This document shows, one piece after another, positions 38,726 to 50,000 of a stretch of DNA of 64,000 bases. Positions within the stretch are counted from its first letter, which is position 1, and every line of letters begins with the position of its first letter. Location of the stretch: NCBI GenBank assembly GCA_024281995.1, contig JAMWZW010000010.1, positions 40,293 through 104,292 of the forward strand, given 5' to 3'. The translations under genes were made by a program, and so were the position numbers. The notes below the pieces were generated by a model. The model saw nothing but the letters and a program-made list of their open reading frames with translations, did no database searches and was not told where the DNA came from. The stretch is from Nitrosomonas sp. GTDB lineage: Bacteria > Pseudomonadota > Gammaproteobacteria > Burkholderiales > Nitrosomonadaceae.

Positions 38726-39735
38726 GTACCGGAAAGAAGAACTACTCCTATTAACACTCGGCTCCTCTCATTTCACCGACCTTTTTTCTGAAATAGATCG
38801 TTATGCATAAAAAACACAACTACATCAGAATATTACATCAATCATTCTTCAGATCCGATAAATTGGATATTTCCCCCACATTTCTCCATTTCACTCTTTC
38901 CTTTAAAGCACTTAGTAGTATTAACAGGTGCAAGCAAATAAAGACTTTGCGCTTTCAAAGATGGTAGCCCCCTTGCAAGATATGCAAGCATGATAAGAGT
39001 TAGATAACTATCCTAAAAATCCAAGCATCAAAGCAAATGGAAGTTATTTTGCAAAGGATTGCTTCCAATGCCAGCTTTACGAATCCTACTTACAGTTTTA
39101 TTTGAACGATAAGTCGCTAAGAAAAACTTTTTTATGCAAGAAAGTAATATATTGATAAAATTAGTCATAATCTTTAAAAATTTTTTGCGAATTACTTCTA
39201 TTTAATTGTTTTTGTTTGCCGCCTTCTTCAACTAAACTCAACCAGTTCCGCCTACACCATTATCAAATAAAATCGCTGAATCAATGAAACAAAGTGTTAC
39301 GGTGTGTACTTTTGCTATACTATAAAATCTCTTCATTACTTCTCCCCTCTACAATTTAATGATATCTTTTCCTATATATCTGTAAGGTTAATTCTGTCAA
39401 AATAATAAAAGGTTCAAATCTATTAAGAAATCCTAGTAACTTCCGTTTCAATTAGCTCCAGTAAATCATTGCAAGGCTTGACTGCTATATTGGTCTCATA
39501 AGATTTATAGAAAATCTACCAATGTACTTTAGGATGAGAAATTATATGAACGTTTACACTTTTCTGGCATTGAAGGTTCTGAATATTATAATGTTGATGC
39601 TCAATCGAAACAGCAGTAAATCTGCCTTTGAATTTAAGTATAAATCTCTCAAATTTATTAAGTATGTCCTTATCTTAAAGCAATGATATGGCCACATGAT
39701 AAAAACAAATAATATTATTTATAAATAATTACCTA
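38726..39735. other. Right flank of IS island, no gene seen
   Basis: About 1 kb of A+T-rich DNA with no frame showing coding features on either strand. It should include the promoter of the barrel protein gene at 39736, which lacks a clear ribosome-binding site. Confidence 0.5.
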
Positions 39736-40518
39736 ATGATTTTTTATCAGCTTCATCAACAAAAAATAAAACCATACCTCATTTGCCTGAATTGTAATTT
39801 TCTCTGTTGTATTGCACTGTTAACACTTTCCTTTCCGATAAACGGTTATGCTGAATTACGAGGTAGTTTGACAGGTACTACGGATTACTTTTGGCGCGGG
39901 TACTCAAGAAGTGATGGAAAACCAGCAGCACAAGCTAATATTGATTATGAATTTAAATCAGGCATTTACCTTGGCTCATTTGGATCAACGGTTAACTTCG
40001 GTGATCATGGGTTCGAAAATCGCTCCACCCTGGAATTCAGACCTTACTTAGGTTATGCCTATAAGCTGTCCGAAGATTGGCGATTTAATATCGAAGCAAC
40101 CCGCTATATTTATAATGGCAAAATATTTGGCCAAGATGTTGATTACAACGAGTTCTATTTCTACAGCCATTTTCGTGATTTAGTCACGGCTATCGCCTAT
40201 TTTTCTGACAACAGCTATCAACAAAAACATATGACGTACGGATTCGAAGTTACGGGGCGTTACCCGATTACTCAATCTATCGAATTTTCAAGTACCTTAG
40301 GTTACAACAACCAAAAGCAGGTCCTACAATATAACTATCTCTATTGGACTTCAGGTTTAACCGTCCATCTCGCTCGTAACATAGGTGTCGATGTGCGTTA
40401 TTACGACGGCATTCATGCTGCAACAGCGAATAAACACGACGAGCAATACCAATCCTGGGGATTTCATCCTCATGTTGTTGATAATCGTGTGTTATTTTCT
40501 ATAACTGTCGGATTCTAA
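39736..40518 (+). CDS. Gcw_chp (TIGR02001) family outer-membrane protein
   Basis: A 260-residue exported protein. After a signal segment ending near GYA it begins LRGSLTGTTDYFWRGYSRSDGKPA, the start characteristic of TIGR02001/Gcw_chp proteins, and continues in amphipathic strands to a terminal aromatic residue (FSITVGF), typical of a beta-barrel. Function of the family is unknown. It lies 119 bases upstream of the ECF sigma gene on the same strand and may be a target or partner of that system. Confidence 0.75.
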   Translation: MIFYQLHQQKIKPYLICLNCNFLCCIALLTLSFPINGYAELRGSLTGTTDYFWRGYSRSDGKPAAQANIDYEFKSGIYLGSFGSTVNFGDHGFENRSTLEFRPYLGYAYKLSEDWRFNIEATRYIYNGKIFGQDVDYNEFYFYSHFRDLVTAIAYFSDNSYQQKHMTYGFEVTGRYPITQSIEFSSTLGYNNQKQVLQYNYLYWTSGLTVHLARNIGVDVRYYDGIHAATANKHDEQYQSWGFHPHVVDNRVLFSITVGF

Positions 40519-40637
40519 TTTAAATCATTTTTACACAATGAACTTTTTCCTCGTTATAAGGAATAAACATGTAAAAATGACTAAAATTGAAAAATTAGCT
40601 TTCCATGAAACAATACTATGAACCGTCAGGGCTAAAA

Positions 40638-41204
40638 ATGCGAAAACTTTTTAGTTCACAAGAGCAACAGGAAAAAGAGAGGAATTTAATCACGGACACT
40701 GCGGCTGGCAGTGGGAAAGCTTTTGAGGAGCTCTACCAATTGTATTATAACCGCCTGTATCAATTTATATTTCATATTGTTAGGCGTCAAGATTGTATTG
40801 AAGAAATTATTAATGATGTTATGTTTGTTGTTTGGGAAAAAGCATCTACTTATAATCAGGTATGTCGGCCCTCCACATGGATTCTTGGGATTGCATATTT
40901 AAAATCAATAAAAAGCTCCGAACAAAATTTGACAAGAGAAAACCGTTCAGATGAATTTGATGACAGCCTTGATTATTTTCCAAGTAGCAATACCCAATGG
41001 ATCTCAGAACTGGAAATCAGTAATAGGTTACAAGTTGCGCTTGACAACTTATCCGCTGAACAACGAGCTGTTGTAGAAATGACATATTATCAAGGTCTAC
41101 ATTACAATGAAATTGCTGAAATTATGCAATGCCCTGAGAATACAGTAAAAACTAGAATGTTCCACGCACGAAAAATTTTGGCTCAATTATTGCAAAAAAC
41201 TTAA
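40638..41204 (+). CDS. ECF-family RNA polymerase sigma factor
   Basis: The 188-residue product has sigma region 2 (FEELYQLYYNRLYQFIFHIV, NDVMFVVWEKASTY, RPSTWILGIA) and region 4 (LSAEQRAVVEMTYYQGLHYNEIAEIM, then CPENTVKTRMFHARKIL). I prefer the ATG at 40638, with AGGG 7 bases upstream, over 40605. It is followed by a zinc-finger anti-sigma factor and a subtilisin-like protease, which probably control its release. Promoters it recognises were not identified. Confidence 0.88.
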   Translation: MRKLFSSQEQQEKERNLITDTAAGSGKAFEELYQLYYNRLYQFIFHIVRRQDCIEEIINDVMFVVWEKASTYNQVCRPSTWILGIAYLKSIKSSEQNLTRENRSDEFDDSLDYFPSSNTQWISELEISNRLQVALDNLSAEQRAVVEMTYYQGLHYNEIAEIMQCPENTVKTRMFHARKILAQLLQKT

Positions 41205-41220
41205 TAGCAGGAGTTAATGG

Positions 41221-41922
41221 ATGTTATCGACAAATATAAAAACGACAAATAAGGATGAGCATCAAAAAATATGGGAGCTCTTGCCTTGGTACGTCAATCA
41301 CTCTTTGGATCCTGCCGAACAAGATACTGTAAAAAAACATATTAAAACTTGTATTGCTTGTAGGCTCGAATTAAATCAACAACAGCAGTTGCTTGATAAA
41401 ATGCAACAAACCGATCTTTTACAACAAGTATCGCAAGTCTCCTTTGCTCAATTGAAAAAAAGAATTGAAGAAAACCATCGGCCTTATATTCTTACACAAC
41501 AAAATAAATCCCAAAAAGAGGGTAAGCTTTTTTCTCACCAATTATTTAGTGTTGTAAAATTCACAGCGTTGGCTGCAAGTTTAGTATTAATGGCACTTCC
41601 GTTTATATCAGACTTACTGATTGAGGAATCTAACTTAACCGGAGAATACAGAACGCTTGCCAATCCCATCCAAGGTGAGCAGAAAAGCAATATAATACGT
41701 ATTGTATTTACGGAACGCTTAAGTGCAGAGCAAGTAGCAACTGTTTTAAGCGATGTATCAGGTCATATTGTTAAAGGTCCCTCACAAAATGGGGTTTATG
41801 AAATTCAAATTGGTAATCAGCAAACTGATTTTCAGCAAGTCAAAGAGGCTATTTCACACTTACGCAATAACAAGTTTGTCATTTTTGCAGAATTGGCTCA
41901 TGGATTACCCGTTGCCGATTAA
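41221..41922 (+). CDS. Membrane anti-sigma factor with zinc-finger domain
   Basis: A 233-residue single-pass protein. The cytoplasmic N-terminus carries a zf-HC2 type motif (LLPWYVNHSLDPAEQ, then HIKTCIACRLEL: H-x3-C-x2-C). A membrane helix spans about residues 115-135 (FTALAASLVLMALPFI). The periplasmic part ends with a small domain (IIRIVFTERLSAEQVATVL, YEIQI). It should sequester the upstream ECF factor. An AGGAG box lies 7 bases before the ATG, and the sigma gene ends 16 bases earlier. Confidence 0.83.
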   Translation: MLSTNIKTTNKDEHQKIWELLPWYVNHSLDPAEQDTVKKHIKTCIACRLELNQQQQLLDKMQQTDLLQQVSQVSFAQLKKRIEENHRPYILTQQNKSQKEGKLFSHQLFSVVKFTALAASLVLMALPFISDLLIEESNLTGEYRTLANPIQGEQKSNIIRIVFTERLSAEQVATVLSDVSGHIVKGPSQNGVYEIQIGNQQTDFQQVKEAISHLRNNKFVIFAELAHGLPVAD

Positions 41923-41949
41923 AATTATACTTAACCGTCGAGCAATTCA

Positions 41950-43245
41950 ATGAAAGCTTATTTTTCTTTTCTCCTGTTACTATTGGTAAGCTTTACTATC
42001 TTACCGGTCAAAGCTGATGAAAAATTATCGGTTGATCCCAAGGTTTTTGACAGTAAGCAATCCGAGCGTATTATTTTGGTTACATACGCAGACAATCACA
42101 TCAACCAAGTTCCGATTGGAATGACCAATCAGATATACCGTCGACGAGGTGATTACAGCAGCTCAACGTGGAGTAAAAGGATCGCTTCCAGCATAGAAGC
42201 AGATTACAAACTAAAAATCCTTTCCCAATGGCCTATTAAGGAAATTGGAGAACATTGTGTGGTGTATCTGATAAATGAGGATGAACCTATAGCTGATGTT
42301 ATCGCCGCATTATCAAAAGACGATCGAGTTGATAATGTTCAAGTGATGAATACCTTCCAAGTAATGGCTGAAAAATATAGTGATCCATATTACCGCTTGC
42401 AAACTAATATTCATTCCATGAACTTAGCTGAGATACATAATCAAGCTACCGGCAAAAATATTAGCATCGCAATTGTTGATACCGGCGTTGACATAAATCA
42501 TCCTGACTTAAAAGGACAGATTCAGCAGAGCAAAAATTTCGTCACACAAAAATCCGTGGACTCTGGTGACATTCATGGTACTGCAATAGCTGGCGTGATC
42601 GTGGCAAAACCAAACAATGGACACGGAATTGTCGGTATTGCGCCGGATAGCCATGTAATTGCTTTGAAAGCCTGTTGGAGTATAAAAGCAAATAGCCTGG
42701 AGGCAATCTGCAATAGCTTTACATTAGCACTAGCCATCAATACAGCTATTGAGAAAAAAGTCGACATTTTAAATTTAAGTTTAACCGGTCCTCACGATCC
42801 GCTTTTAGCCCGGTTAATTGAAAAAGCCATCCAACAAGGAATTATTATTGTGGCTTCACAAGCTGTCAGTAATGATGAAAAATCTGGTTTCCCGGCTCAG
42901 CAACCCGGAGTTATCGGAGTTCGAAGTATGAACAACCGTTATGTGCATTCCTCGCATGAAAGTCATATCCTTACCTTATCTGCGCCAGGAGAGGACATAC
43001 TCACCACATTACCGGATGGTGCGTATGATTTCGTATCGGGTAATTCTCTCGCAACAGCTCATGTTTCAGGTCTTACTGCTTTGCTGCTACAACTAAAACG
43101 CAGCATGACGCAACAAGAGCTTTTCAAATTGCTGGCAAAAGCCAATGAACCAACTTTTTATAAATTCTTCACTAAGGCTCGATTAAGGAATAAGGCAATA
43201 AGCGTTATATCAGACGATGGCAGGAAGCTATTACGCAGAAGCTAG
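41950..43245 (+). CDS. Secreted subtilisin-like (S8) serine protease
   Basis: A 431-residue protein with a signal peptide (FLLLLLVSFTILPVKA), a prodomain of about 100 residues and an S8 catalytic domain. The triad is Asp177 in VDTGVDINHPD, His209 in DIHGTAIAG and Ser366 in SGNSLATAH. It lies 27 bases after the anti-sigma gene. It could cleave the anti-sigma factor's periplasmic domain or process envelope proteins; either is inference. The active-site set is complete. Confidence 0.85.
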   Translation: MKAYFSFLLLLLVSFTILPVKADEKLSVDPKVFDSKQSERIILVTYADNHINQVPIGMTNQIYRRRGDYSSSTWSKRIASSIEADYKLKILSQWPIKEIGEHCVVYLINEDEPIADVIAALSKDDRVDNVQVMNTFQVMAEKYSDPYYRLQTNIHSMNLAEIHNQATGKNISIAIVDTGVDINHPDLKGQIQQSKNFVTQKSVDSGDIHGTAIAGVIVAKPNNGHGIVGIAPDSHVIALKACWSIKANSLEAICNSFTLALAINTAIEKKVDILNLSLTGPHDPLLARLIEKAIQQGIIIVASQAVSNDEKSGFPAQQPGVIGVRSMNNRYVHSSHESHILTLSAPGEDILTTLPDGAYDFVSGNSLATAHVSGLTALLLQLKRSMTQQELFKLLAKANEPTFYKFFTKARLRNKAISVISDDGRKLLRRS

Positions 43246-43289
43246 AATGTATGTAGTTCAGCTAAAATACTAGCGAACGAGCCATGATC

Positions 43290-43652
43290 TTACTTGTTGG
43301 ACCAGTGTTTAAGCAATCCATCTCTATCAAAGTACAAATAAATCGCCGTTGCGCTACCAATGAAATCAGATCCAGTCACCCAGAGATCTGAGCCAAACAG
43401 ATTATATTCCCACGTATCCCCACTCGGACTTCTTCGTGTTCCAAAACACCATTTGCAGGGCAATCCCCAAGAAGCGATCACTTGCTCCCTTGTCATACCA
43501 ACAACCAATTCTTTTAGATCAATTGCTCTACGGATTTCTTCCGGCATACTGGCATCAGCCAATACCTCCTGGCGGATTCTATGTTCCCGCGCTACCCCAC
43601 ATCCTTGAAACAGGGCCGCAATTATCAACATCATCAATATTCTTTTATTCAT
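43290..43652 (-). CDS. Putative lipoprotein, SmpA/OmlA-like
   Basis: A 120-residue protein with a lipobox (ALFQGC, lipid-modified Cys18). A small domain follows with LKELVVGMTREQVIASWGLPC and a strand-rich end (YLYFDRDGLLKHW), resembling the SmpA/OmlA fold used in outer-membrane assembly factors. The exact function is not known. It converges with the protease gene. Confidence 0.65.
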   Translation of the reverse strand: MNKRILMMLIIAALFQGCGVAREHRIRQEVLADASMPEEIRRAIDLKELVVGMTREQVIASWGLPCKWCFGTRRSPSGDTWEYNLFGSDLWVTGSDFIGSATAIYLYFDRDGLLKHWSNK

Positions 43653-43762
43653 AGCGGAAATTTTCTGCAGTGCTCCCCGTTAAAGTTACAACCGTTAATA
43701 ATACGTTACCTTCCAGCTAAACAATACTGCATAATATCAATCAGCTTCACTATAGGCTGCAA

Positions 43763-45796
43763 TCACTTAACCATTACCTTCTGCATGTGTACTGGCCAGA
43801 TTCCTTTCTCAACAACCTGACGACCTTCAAAAACGATATAGCTCTGCCTGCCATAATGCGGTAATGGACGCAGCAAGGCTTCCATCGCGATGGCATTCTG
43901 CGCTGATACGATCGCTAGCGAGGCACCCTGCGGACGATTGATCGTCCACACTTGCGCAGTACCTTTTCCCTTGATTTCATCCGGCTTAAGCGGCAATTGC
44001 TGGTTTGCAAGCCATAGGTCAACTTCAGATTGTATACCAATGACTAACACGGGCGCCGTGGATAGCTGTTGGCTAGTAGGAATAATTTGAGGTACCCGAT
44101 CTTGCAATTTATTGGCGAGCGTTTCGGCAATTCTCCGAACTTCTCCTTCATCGGATAGTAAAACTGTTTGCGTTGCGGAATTAACCATCACTTCTCGCAA
44201 AATTGGTGATACTTCACCAGGCTCCAATTGCCGGAACAGATGTAAATCAGGGTCCAACGAAACGGACAAAGGTCTTTCAGGTAATGTCAGCGTAAAGTTC
44301 TGTTGCGCTTGTCGCAAATCAAGCCGGTGAATTTGCATACCTTGCCCGCTTTCAATCGCAATAGGCACACGCAGCTCATAAACAGGCTCACTCTGCTTAA
44401 GCGTAATGGTTAATTGATAACCCGATTCAGTCACTGTGTTTTTCGCTTCGTTGATGACTATAGAGGGGGCACCGCTGCGATTCAACCATTGCGTAAAGAA
44501 TGCATCCAAATGCTGCCCGGAGATGATTTCAAACACTTTTTGTATATCTTGCCAAGAAGTAATCTTAAACCGGCGGGTACTCCATAATCCTTGCACCGCA
44601 CGTTGAAAAACCGCCTCTCCCAACTGATCCCGTAGCATGAAGAAAAACATAGCCGCTTTATTGTAGCCAATAATTTTTGACGCCCCATGCGTACGCGATG
44701 TAAATTTTATCAATGGTCTATCCTGCCCAGATTGCAATGCAGCAAAATCGCGTAACCACCCCAGACGCATCTCGCGCGCTGCCTCACCGCTCTCTTGTTC
44801 TTTATAGGCATAATCCGCCATGAATGTAGTCAGCCCTTCCGACCAATTACCATGCTGATAGTCCGGATAGACGCCGTTACCCCACCAGTTATGCAGTATT
44901 TCATGACCGAGCGAAGTCTCACGAATAAATGGCAATTTGAGTACATCAATCCCCAGGTATGTCAGCGTTGGCATACCAAACCCTGTGGGTGTCGGACTCG
45001 ACACAATGCTAAACTCAGTATAGGGGTACTCGCCAATCCATGATTCATATTTATCCAAGTAGCGCTTCACAGAAGCCAAATAATCACGCGACAGATCACT
45101 AATTTGCGGGTGAAAATACGTGCGTAACTGGATTGGCCGATTCTTCACACCTTCATGCATCTGTGTTTCAACCATGTAAGGTCCCGCCATCAAATCGATA
45201 CCTTCAGTAGGGTTAAGAAACTCAAACGATGCCTGATAGCCTTGTTGTGATTCCTTTTCTTCAACCAATCTCCCCGCCACCAAGCCCTTCTGGCCGGCTG
45301 GCAATTCGATATTAATTTTATAGCGCACCAGATGGCCAACCACGCGCGGATACCAATCTGATCCATCCGGCAAAAAGGTTCCTGCCTCCCCGCTTACCGC
45401 AATCGGCCTGCCCAATGTCTGCGAATGATCAAGCGATGTATCCAAGGGTTCCAACCGTCCTTGCCAATGAATTACAAATTGTACTTGTTGCCTAAAAAGA
45501 ACAGGTATATTCCAAACATGCGGCTGATTCGATGCCTCACGGCCGATACCCATTGGTCCGTCATTGGATATTGCTTGCGTCACATCAAAAGCTGAGCCAA
45601 GCATCAATTGCAGTTCTCTTGGCTGCTTGACAGTGATGGTGCTTTTTCCTGTCAGCGTCCGATTAATGGGATCAATGCTCACAGACATATCGTATTCGAC
45701 ATCGTTGAACGTAGCTTGCATCGGTATCGAAAATGCTGGCTTACTAACTAGGCACATCAATACAAGAAATAAACAATGCTTAATGAAACTAAACAT
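43763..45796 (-). CDS. M1-family metallopeptidase
   Basis: A 677-residue exported protein with a signal peptide (FLVLMCLVSKPAFS), an N-terminal beta domain and a gluzincin domain. The zinc motif is HEILHNWWGN at residues 298-307, with the third ligand probably Glu320 in GNWSEGL (17 residues apart, one fewer than in classical aminopeptidase N, a spacing seen in this subgroup). A C-terminal domain of about 200 residues follows. It probably trims peptides in the periplasm. It is 24 bases after the ChaN-like gene. Confidence 0.82.
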   Translation of the reverse strand: MFSFIKHCLFLVLMCLVSKPAFSIPMQATFNDVEYDMSVSIDPINRTLTGKSTITVKQPRELQLMLGSAFDVTQAISNDGPMGIGREASNQPHVWNIPVLFRQQVQFVIHWQGRLEPLDTSLDHSQTLGRPIAVSGEAGTFLPDGSDWYPRVVGHLVRYKINIELPAGQKGLVAGRLVEEKESQQGYQASFEFLNPTEGIDLMAGPYMVETQMHEGVKNRPIQLRTYFHPQISDLSRDYLASVKRYLDKYESWIGEYPYTEFSIVSSPTPTGFGMPTLTYLGIDVLKLPFIRETSLGHEILHNWWGNGVYPDYQHGNWSEGLTTFMADYAYKEQESGEAAREMRLGWLRDFAALQSGQDRPLIKFTSRTHGASKIIGYNKAAMFFFMLRDQLGEAVFQRAVQGLWSTRRFKITSWQDIQKVFEIISGQHLDAFFTQWLNRSGAPSIVINEAKNTVTESGYQLTITLKQSEPVYELRVPIAIESGQGMQIHRLDLRQAQQNFTLTLPERPLSVSLDPDLHLFRQLEPGEVSPILREVMVNSATQTVLLSDEGEVRRIAETLANKLQDRVPQIIPTSQQLSTAPVLVIGIQSEVDLWLANQQLPLKPDEIKGKGTAQVWTINRPQGASLAIVSAQNAIAMEALLRPLPHYGRQSYIVFEGRQVVEKGIWPVHMQKVMVK

Positions 45797-45819
45797 GGCT
45801 ACAGATTCACATCCAATTA

Positions 45820-47052
45820 TTAAGTTCTTATTGCTGGAAACTTAGCGATAATCTCCATTTCCGCGTCTTCTCTTTTGATTTTTATAGGCAACCAGGTACC
45901 GGGTGCTTGACGCTTCACGATCGTGATCACATCTTCCATTGTCTTGATCGGCACTCCCGCCATCTCAAGAATCACATCAGAATCCATCAATTCGGCCTGT
46001 TCAGCAATGCTGTTTTTCTCGACTTGCAACACCACAGCCCCGCCTCTGCCCATTTCATAGCGTATACCCAGCCGCTGAAACTGAGGCCGGCTTGCCCCGG
46101 AAACATGGGGTAATACGCCAAACACAGCGTCAGCCACGCCCGATACAAGTTGCTTACACGATTTATCGCTATCCCACGGCAGTAATGCGGTGACATTCTT
46201 AATTCCCAAATCATGCAACTGATGCGTTACGCCAAAACCATGCAGCACATGACCGGTACCCATGATGCCAACAACCAACGGTTTATCTGCACCCAAGGAT
46301 TCCTTTACAGCTTGCTGCAGGATTTGCGCCATGGCACGATCCCATAATTGCTGCCCGGCTATAAATCGTCTGAAATCCGGATCATCGTGTGTAATTTCAC
46401 CTGTTTTCTTATCTTTTCGGTCATGTTGCTTATAAATCGGTAATAAATATTCGATGTACGCCTGGCTCGGTTCTGCCGGATAGGTTAATCCTTCCCGCTC
46501 TTCCACAGGGATACCATAAAAACCTTTTTCTGCCACTTGCCGGCGCAAACTCGTTTCGATATTTAACGCCCGCATCGGTATGCGGTTCATGCGTGCAAAA
46601 TGAAATAGCGGCAAATACAGATTGGCATCCGTGTTCCAGACATAATTCCATTCGGAAGCGCGCAGAAATTCACTTTCAGACAATTCACCGGCAACCCATT
46701 TATCCAGTACAGCCTGTACCCGGCGTGGAAACATTTCAAAACCGATCACCATATTGGGACGGATGGCATGCAACGCCGCTAGCGTCTGCAATTGCCAACG
46801 ATGATGATCTGCGTTGATATGCGTTTCACCCAGTAGCACAACTGACGCTTTGCTTGCCCGCACGATCACTTCTTGCTGTGCCGTTTCACCAGCACCCGGA
46901 ATCACCCAGCTTCCTAACGCCACGCAATGCTTAGGTTCCGGTTTTTTCGCGGGTATGATGCTTGCCCACACACCATTGCAATAACTCATGCTCAACAGCA
47001 ATAACACTACACTGACAATCCTGTTCGTTCGGTTTCCGCTAAAATTTGTCAT
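45820..47052 (-). CDS. ChaN-like protein with C-terminal PDZ domain
   Basis: The 410-residue protein has an export signal (VVLLLLSMSYCNGVWA), a ChaN/haem-binding-like domain (VVLLGETHINADHHRWQL, GFEMFPRRVQAVLDKW, GIMGTGHVLHGFGV) and a C-terminal PDZ domain (EQAELMDSDVILEMAGVPI). ChaN is linked to iron or haem use; its reaction is unclear. The start is ATG at 47052; an upstream TTG gives three extra codons. It forms a pair with the M1 peptidase. Confidence 0.8.
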   Translation of the reverse strand: MTNFSGNRTNRIVSVVLLLLSMSYCNGVWASIIPAKKPEPKHCVALGSWVIPGAGETAQQEVIVRASKASVVLLGETHINADHHRWQLQTLAALHAIRPNMVIGFEMFPRRVQAVLDKWVAGELSESEFLRASEWNYVWNTDANLYLPLFHFARMNRIPMRALNIETSLRRQVAEKGFYGIPVEEREGLTYPAEPSQAYIEYLLPIYKQHDRKDKKTGEITHDDPDFRRFIAGQQLWDRAMAQILQQAVKESLGADKPLVVGIMGTGHVLHGFGVTHQLHDLGIKNVTALLPWDSDKSCKQLVSGVADAVFGVLPHVSGASRPQFQRLGIRYEMGRGGAVVLQVEKNSIAEQAELMDSDVILEMAGVPIKTMEDVITIVKRQAPGTWLPIKIKREDAEMEIIAKFPAIRT

Positions 47053-47087
47053 TTTTATCAAGCTCTCAATAATCGATTAATAACAAG

Positions 47088-50000
47088 CTACCCAACCCAT
47101 TTACGCGCGTTGCGGAACAAGCGTACCCAGGAGCCATCTTCCCTTGCATCGGCTCTTGATTTCAGGGGATACCAGGAATGCTGAGTCATGCGGAATACGC
47201 GCTCGGGATGCGGCATCAATACATTAAAACGCCCATCCGGGGTGGTGAGTCCGGTTATACCCAACAACGACCCATTCGGATTATACGGATATTTCTCAGT
47301 GACTTGCCCGTGGTTATCGACGTAGCGCAGCGTAACCAGCGCAGCCGCATTGTCAGATTGAACGGAAGAAAATTCAACCCTGCCTTCACCGTGTGCAACC
47401 GTTATCGGCATCCGGCTTCCTGCCATGCCATCAAAAAATAGTGATGGACTTTGTTGTACCTCCACCATGACCAAACGCGCTTCAAATTGCTCGGAAACAT
47501 TGCGTCTAAAGCGTGGCCACCGTTCCGCGCCAGGTATGATTTCATGCAAGTTGCTCATCATCTGGCAGCCGTTGCATACGCCTAGTGCGAAGGTATCGCC
47601 ACGCTGAAAGAATGCTGCAAATTCATCCCGTGCGCGTGGATTAAACAAAATCGACTTGGCCCAACCTTCACCCGCACCCAACACATCGCCATAAGAAAAT
47701 CCGCCGCAAGCGGCAAATCCCTTAAAATCCTTTAAGGATATACGTCCCGCGATAATATCGCTCATATGCACATCAACGGCGAGAAACCCGGCGCGGTCGA
47801 AAGCTGCCGCCATTTCCATATGGCCATTCACACCCTGTTCACGCAAAATAGCCACGCGGGGACGTTCACCGGTTTGAATGAAAGGCCTAGCGATATCGTC
47901 ATGCGCATCATAACTCAGCACAACCTGCAATCCGGGATCAGCGGTATCCAGAATGCGATCAAATTCCTGCTGTGCACATTCCGGATTGTCGCGCAATGAT
48001 TGCATGTGATAGGTGGTTTCTGACCAGGCACGCTGCAAAGCCACGCGCTTCTCCGCCAACACAGCCTTATTATTGCGCATTAGACGAATATCATCGGTTG
48101 CGTTAAGCTTTCCGATGATAAAACTGTGATCGCGCAATCCTGCCTGCGCCAAAATTTGCATCACCGCCTGACGGTGCTCAGTTCTGATTTGCACCACTGC
48201 GCCTAGTTCCTCATTAAACAAGACTGCGAGCAAACGCTCCAGAAAACGTCCGCTCAGTTGTTCAGGCCGCAATTCCGAGCCGTCAATATCATTGCCCTGC
48301 GCATCAAAACACAATTGATCCAAGTTCACAGTGATACCGGTATGCCCGGCAAATGCCATTTCGCATATCGTCACGAACAAACCGCCATCGGAACGGTCGT
48401 GATAAGCCAGCAATTTATTTTCTTGGTTGAGTTGCTGGATTGCTGTAAAAAATACTTTGAGTTTCTGCGCACCTGCCTCGCCATCGATATTCGGCGCATG
48501 ATTGCCAACTTGCTTGTACACTTGCGCCAGCGCCGATCCACCCAAGCGATTCTGCCCCAACCCCAAATCGATCAAAACCAACTCGGTATCGCCGCAATCG
48601 GTACGAAGCTGCGGCGTTAACGAATTGCGCACATCCGTCACCGTGGCAAAAGCCGAAATGATCAGCGATAACGGCGCGGTAACTTGCTTGCATATCCCCG
48701 ATTGCTCCCAAGCGGTTTTCATCGACATCGAATCTTTACCGACCGGAATGCTGATACCCAGTTGCGGACATAATTTCATGCCAACGGTATGCACCGCGTC
48801 GTATAATCCGGCATCTTCACCCGCATGTCCGGCTGCGGCCATCCAGTTTGCCGACAATTTAATCGCTTCAATCCGCTCGATCGCCGCCGCTGCAATATTG
48901 GTAATAGCCTCTCCCACCGCCATGCGGGCAGCGGCTTTTGGATCAATGAGCGCTAGCGGCGTGCGTTCACCAATGGCGAATACCTCACCCAAATACGTTT
49001 GATACCCCATGCTCGTCACCGCGGCATCGGCAACTGGAGTTTGCCAGGGACCAACCATTTGATCGCGCACCGACAAACCACCAACACTACGATCACCAAT
49101 CGTAATTAAAAAAGTCTTGTCAGCCACTGCGGGCAAGCGCAACACCCGGTACGCAGCTTCAGTCAAATTCACTTCAGACCAATCGAGCGCTGGCAATATG
49201 CGATCGCTATGCGTTACATCGCGCGTCATTTTCGGCGGTTTGCCGAGCAGTACCGGCAACGGCATATCCACAGGCGGTATTGCTGATTGCTGATCCATCA
49301 CCAGTAATTGCTCATCACGGGTGGCTTCACCAACCACAGCGAACGGACAGCGCTCACGCTCGCAAATACGCTGAAACAGCGAAAGAGATTCCGGTTTAAT
49401 CGCCAACACGTAACGTTCCTGCGCTTCATTACTCCAAATTTGCATCGGCGACATGCTGGTTTCTTCCGACGGCACAGCGCGCAAATTGAAGCGCCCGCCA
49501 CATCCAGAGTCATACACCAATTCTGGAAACGCATTGGATAAACCACCTGCCCCTACGTCATGGATAGATAAAATCGGGTTCTCAACCCCGCTTCTTTGCA
49601 ATTGCCAGCAACGGTCGATTACTTCCTGCGCGCGCCGCTGCATTTCGGGATTACCACGCTGCACCGAATCAAAATCCAATGCTTCAATATTGCTGCCGGT
49701 ATCCATGCTGGATGCGGCGCCGCCTCCCAATCCAATCAACATCCCCGGACCGCCCAATTGAATCAGCAGTGCGTCCGCAGGAAATTTTTGCTTACACACA
49801 TGGACATCTGAAATTTGCCCGATACCGCCAGCCAGCATGATCGGCTTGTGATAACCGCGCATTTCTCCAGCCACACGCTCCTCAAATGTGCGAAAGTACC
49901 CTGCCAGATTCGGACGTCCGAATTCATTATTGAATGCCGCACCACCTATCGGCCCTTCCAGCATGATTTGTAATGCGGACGCAATACGCCCTGGCTTGCC

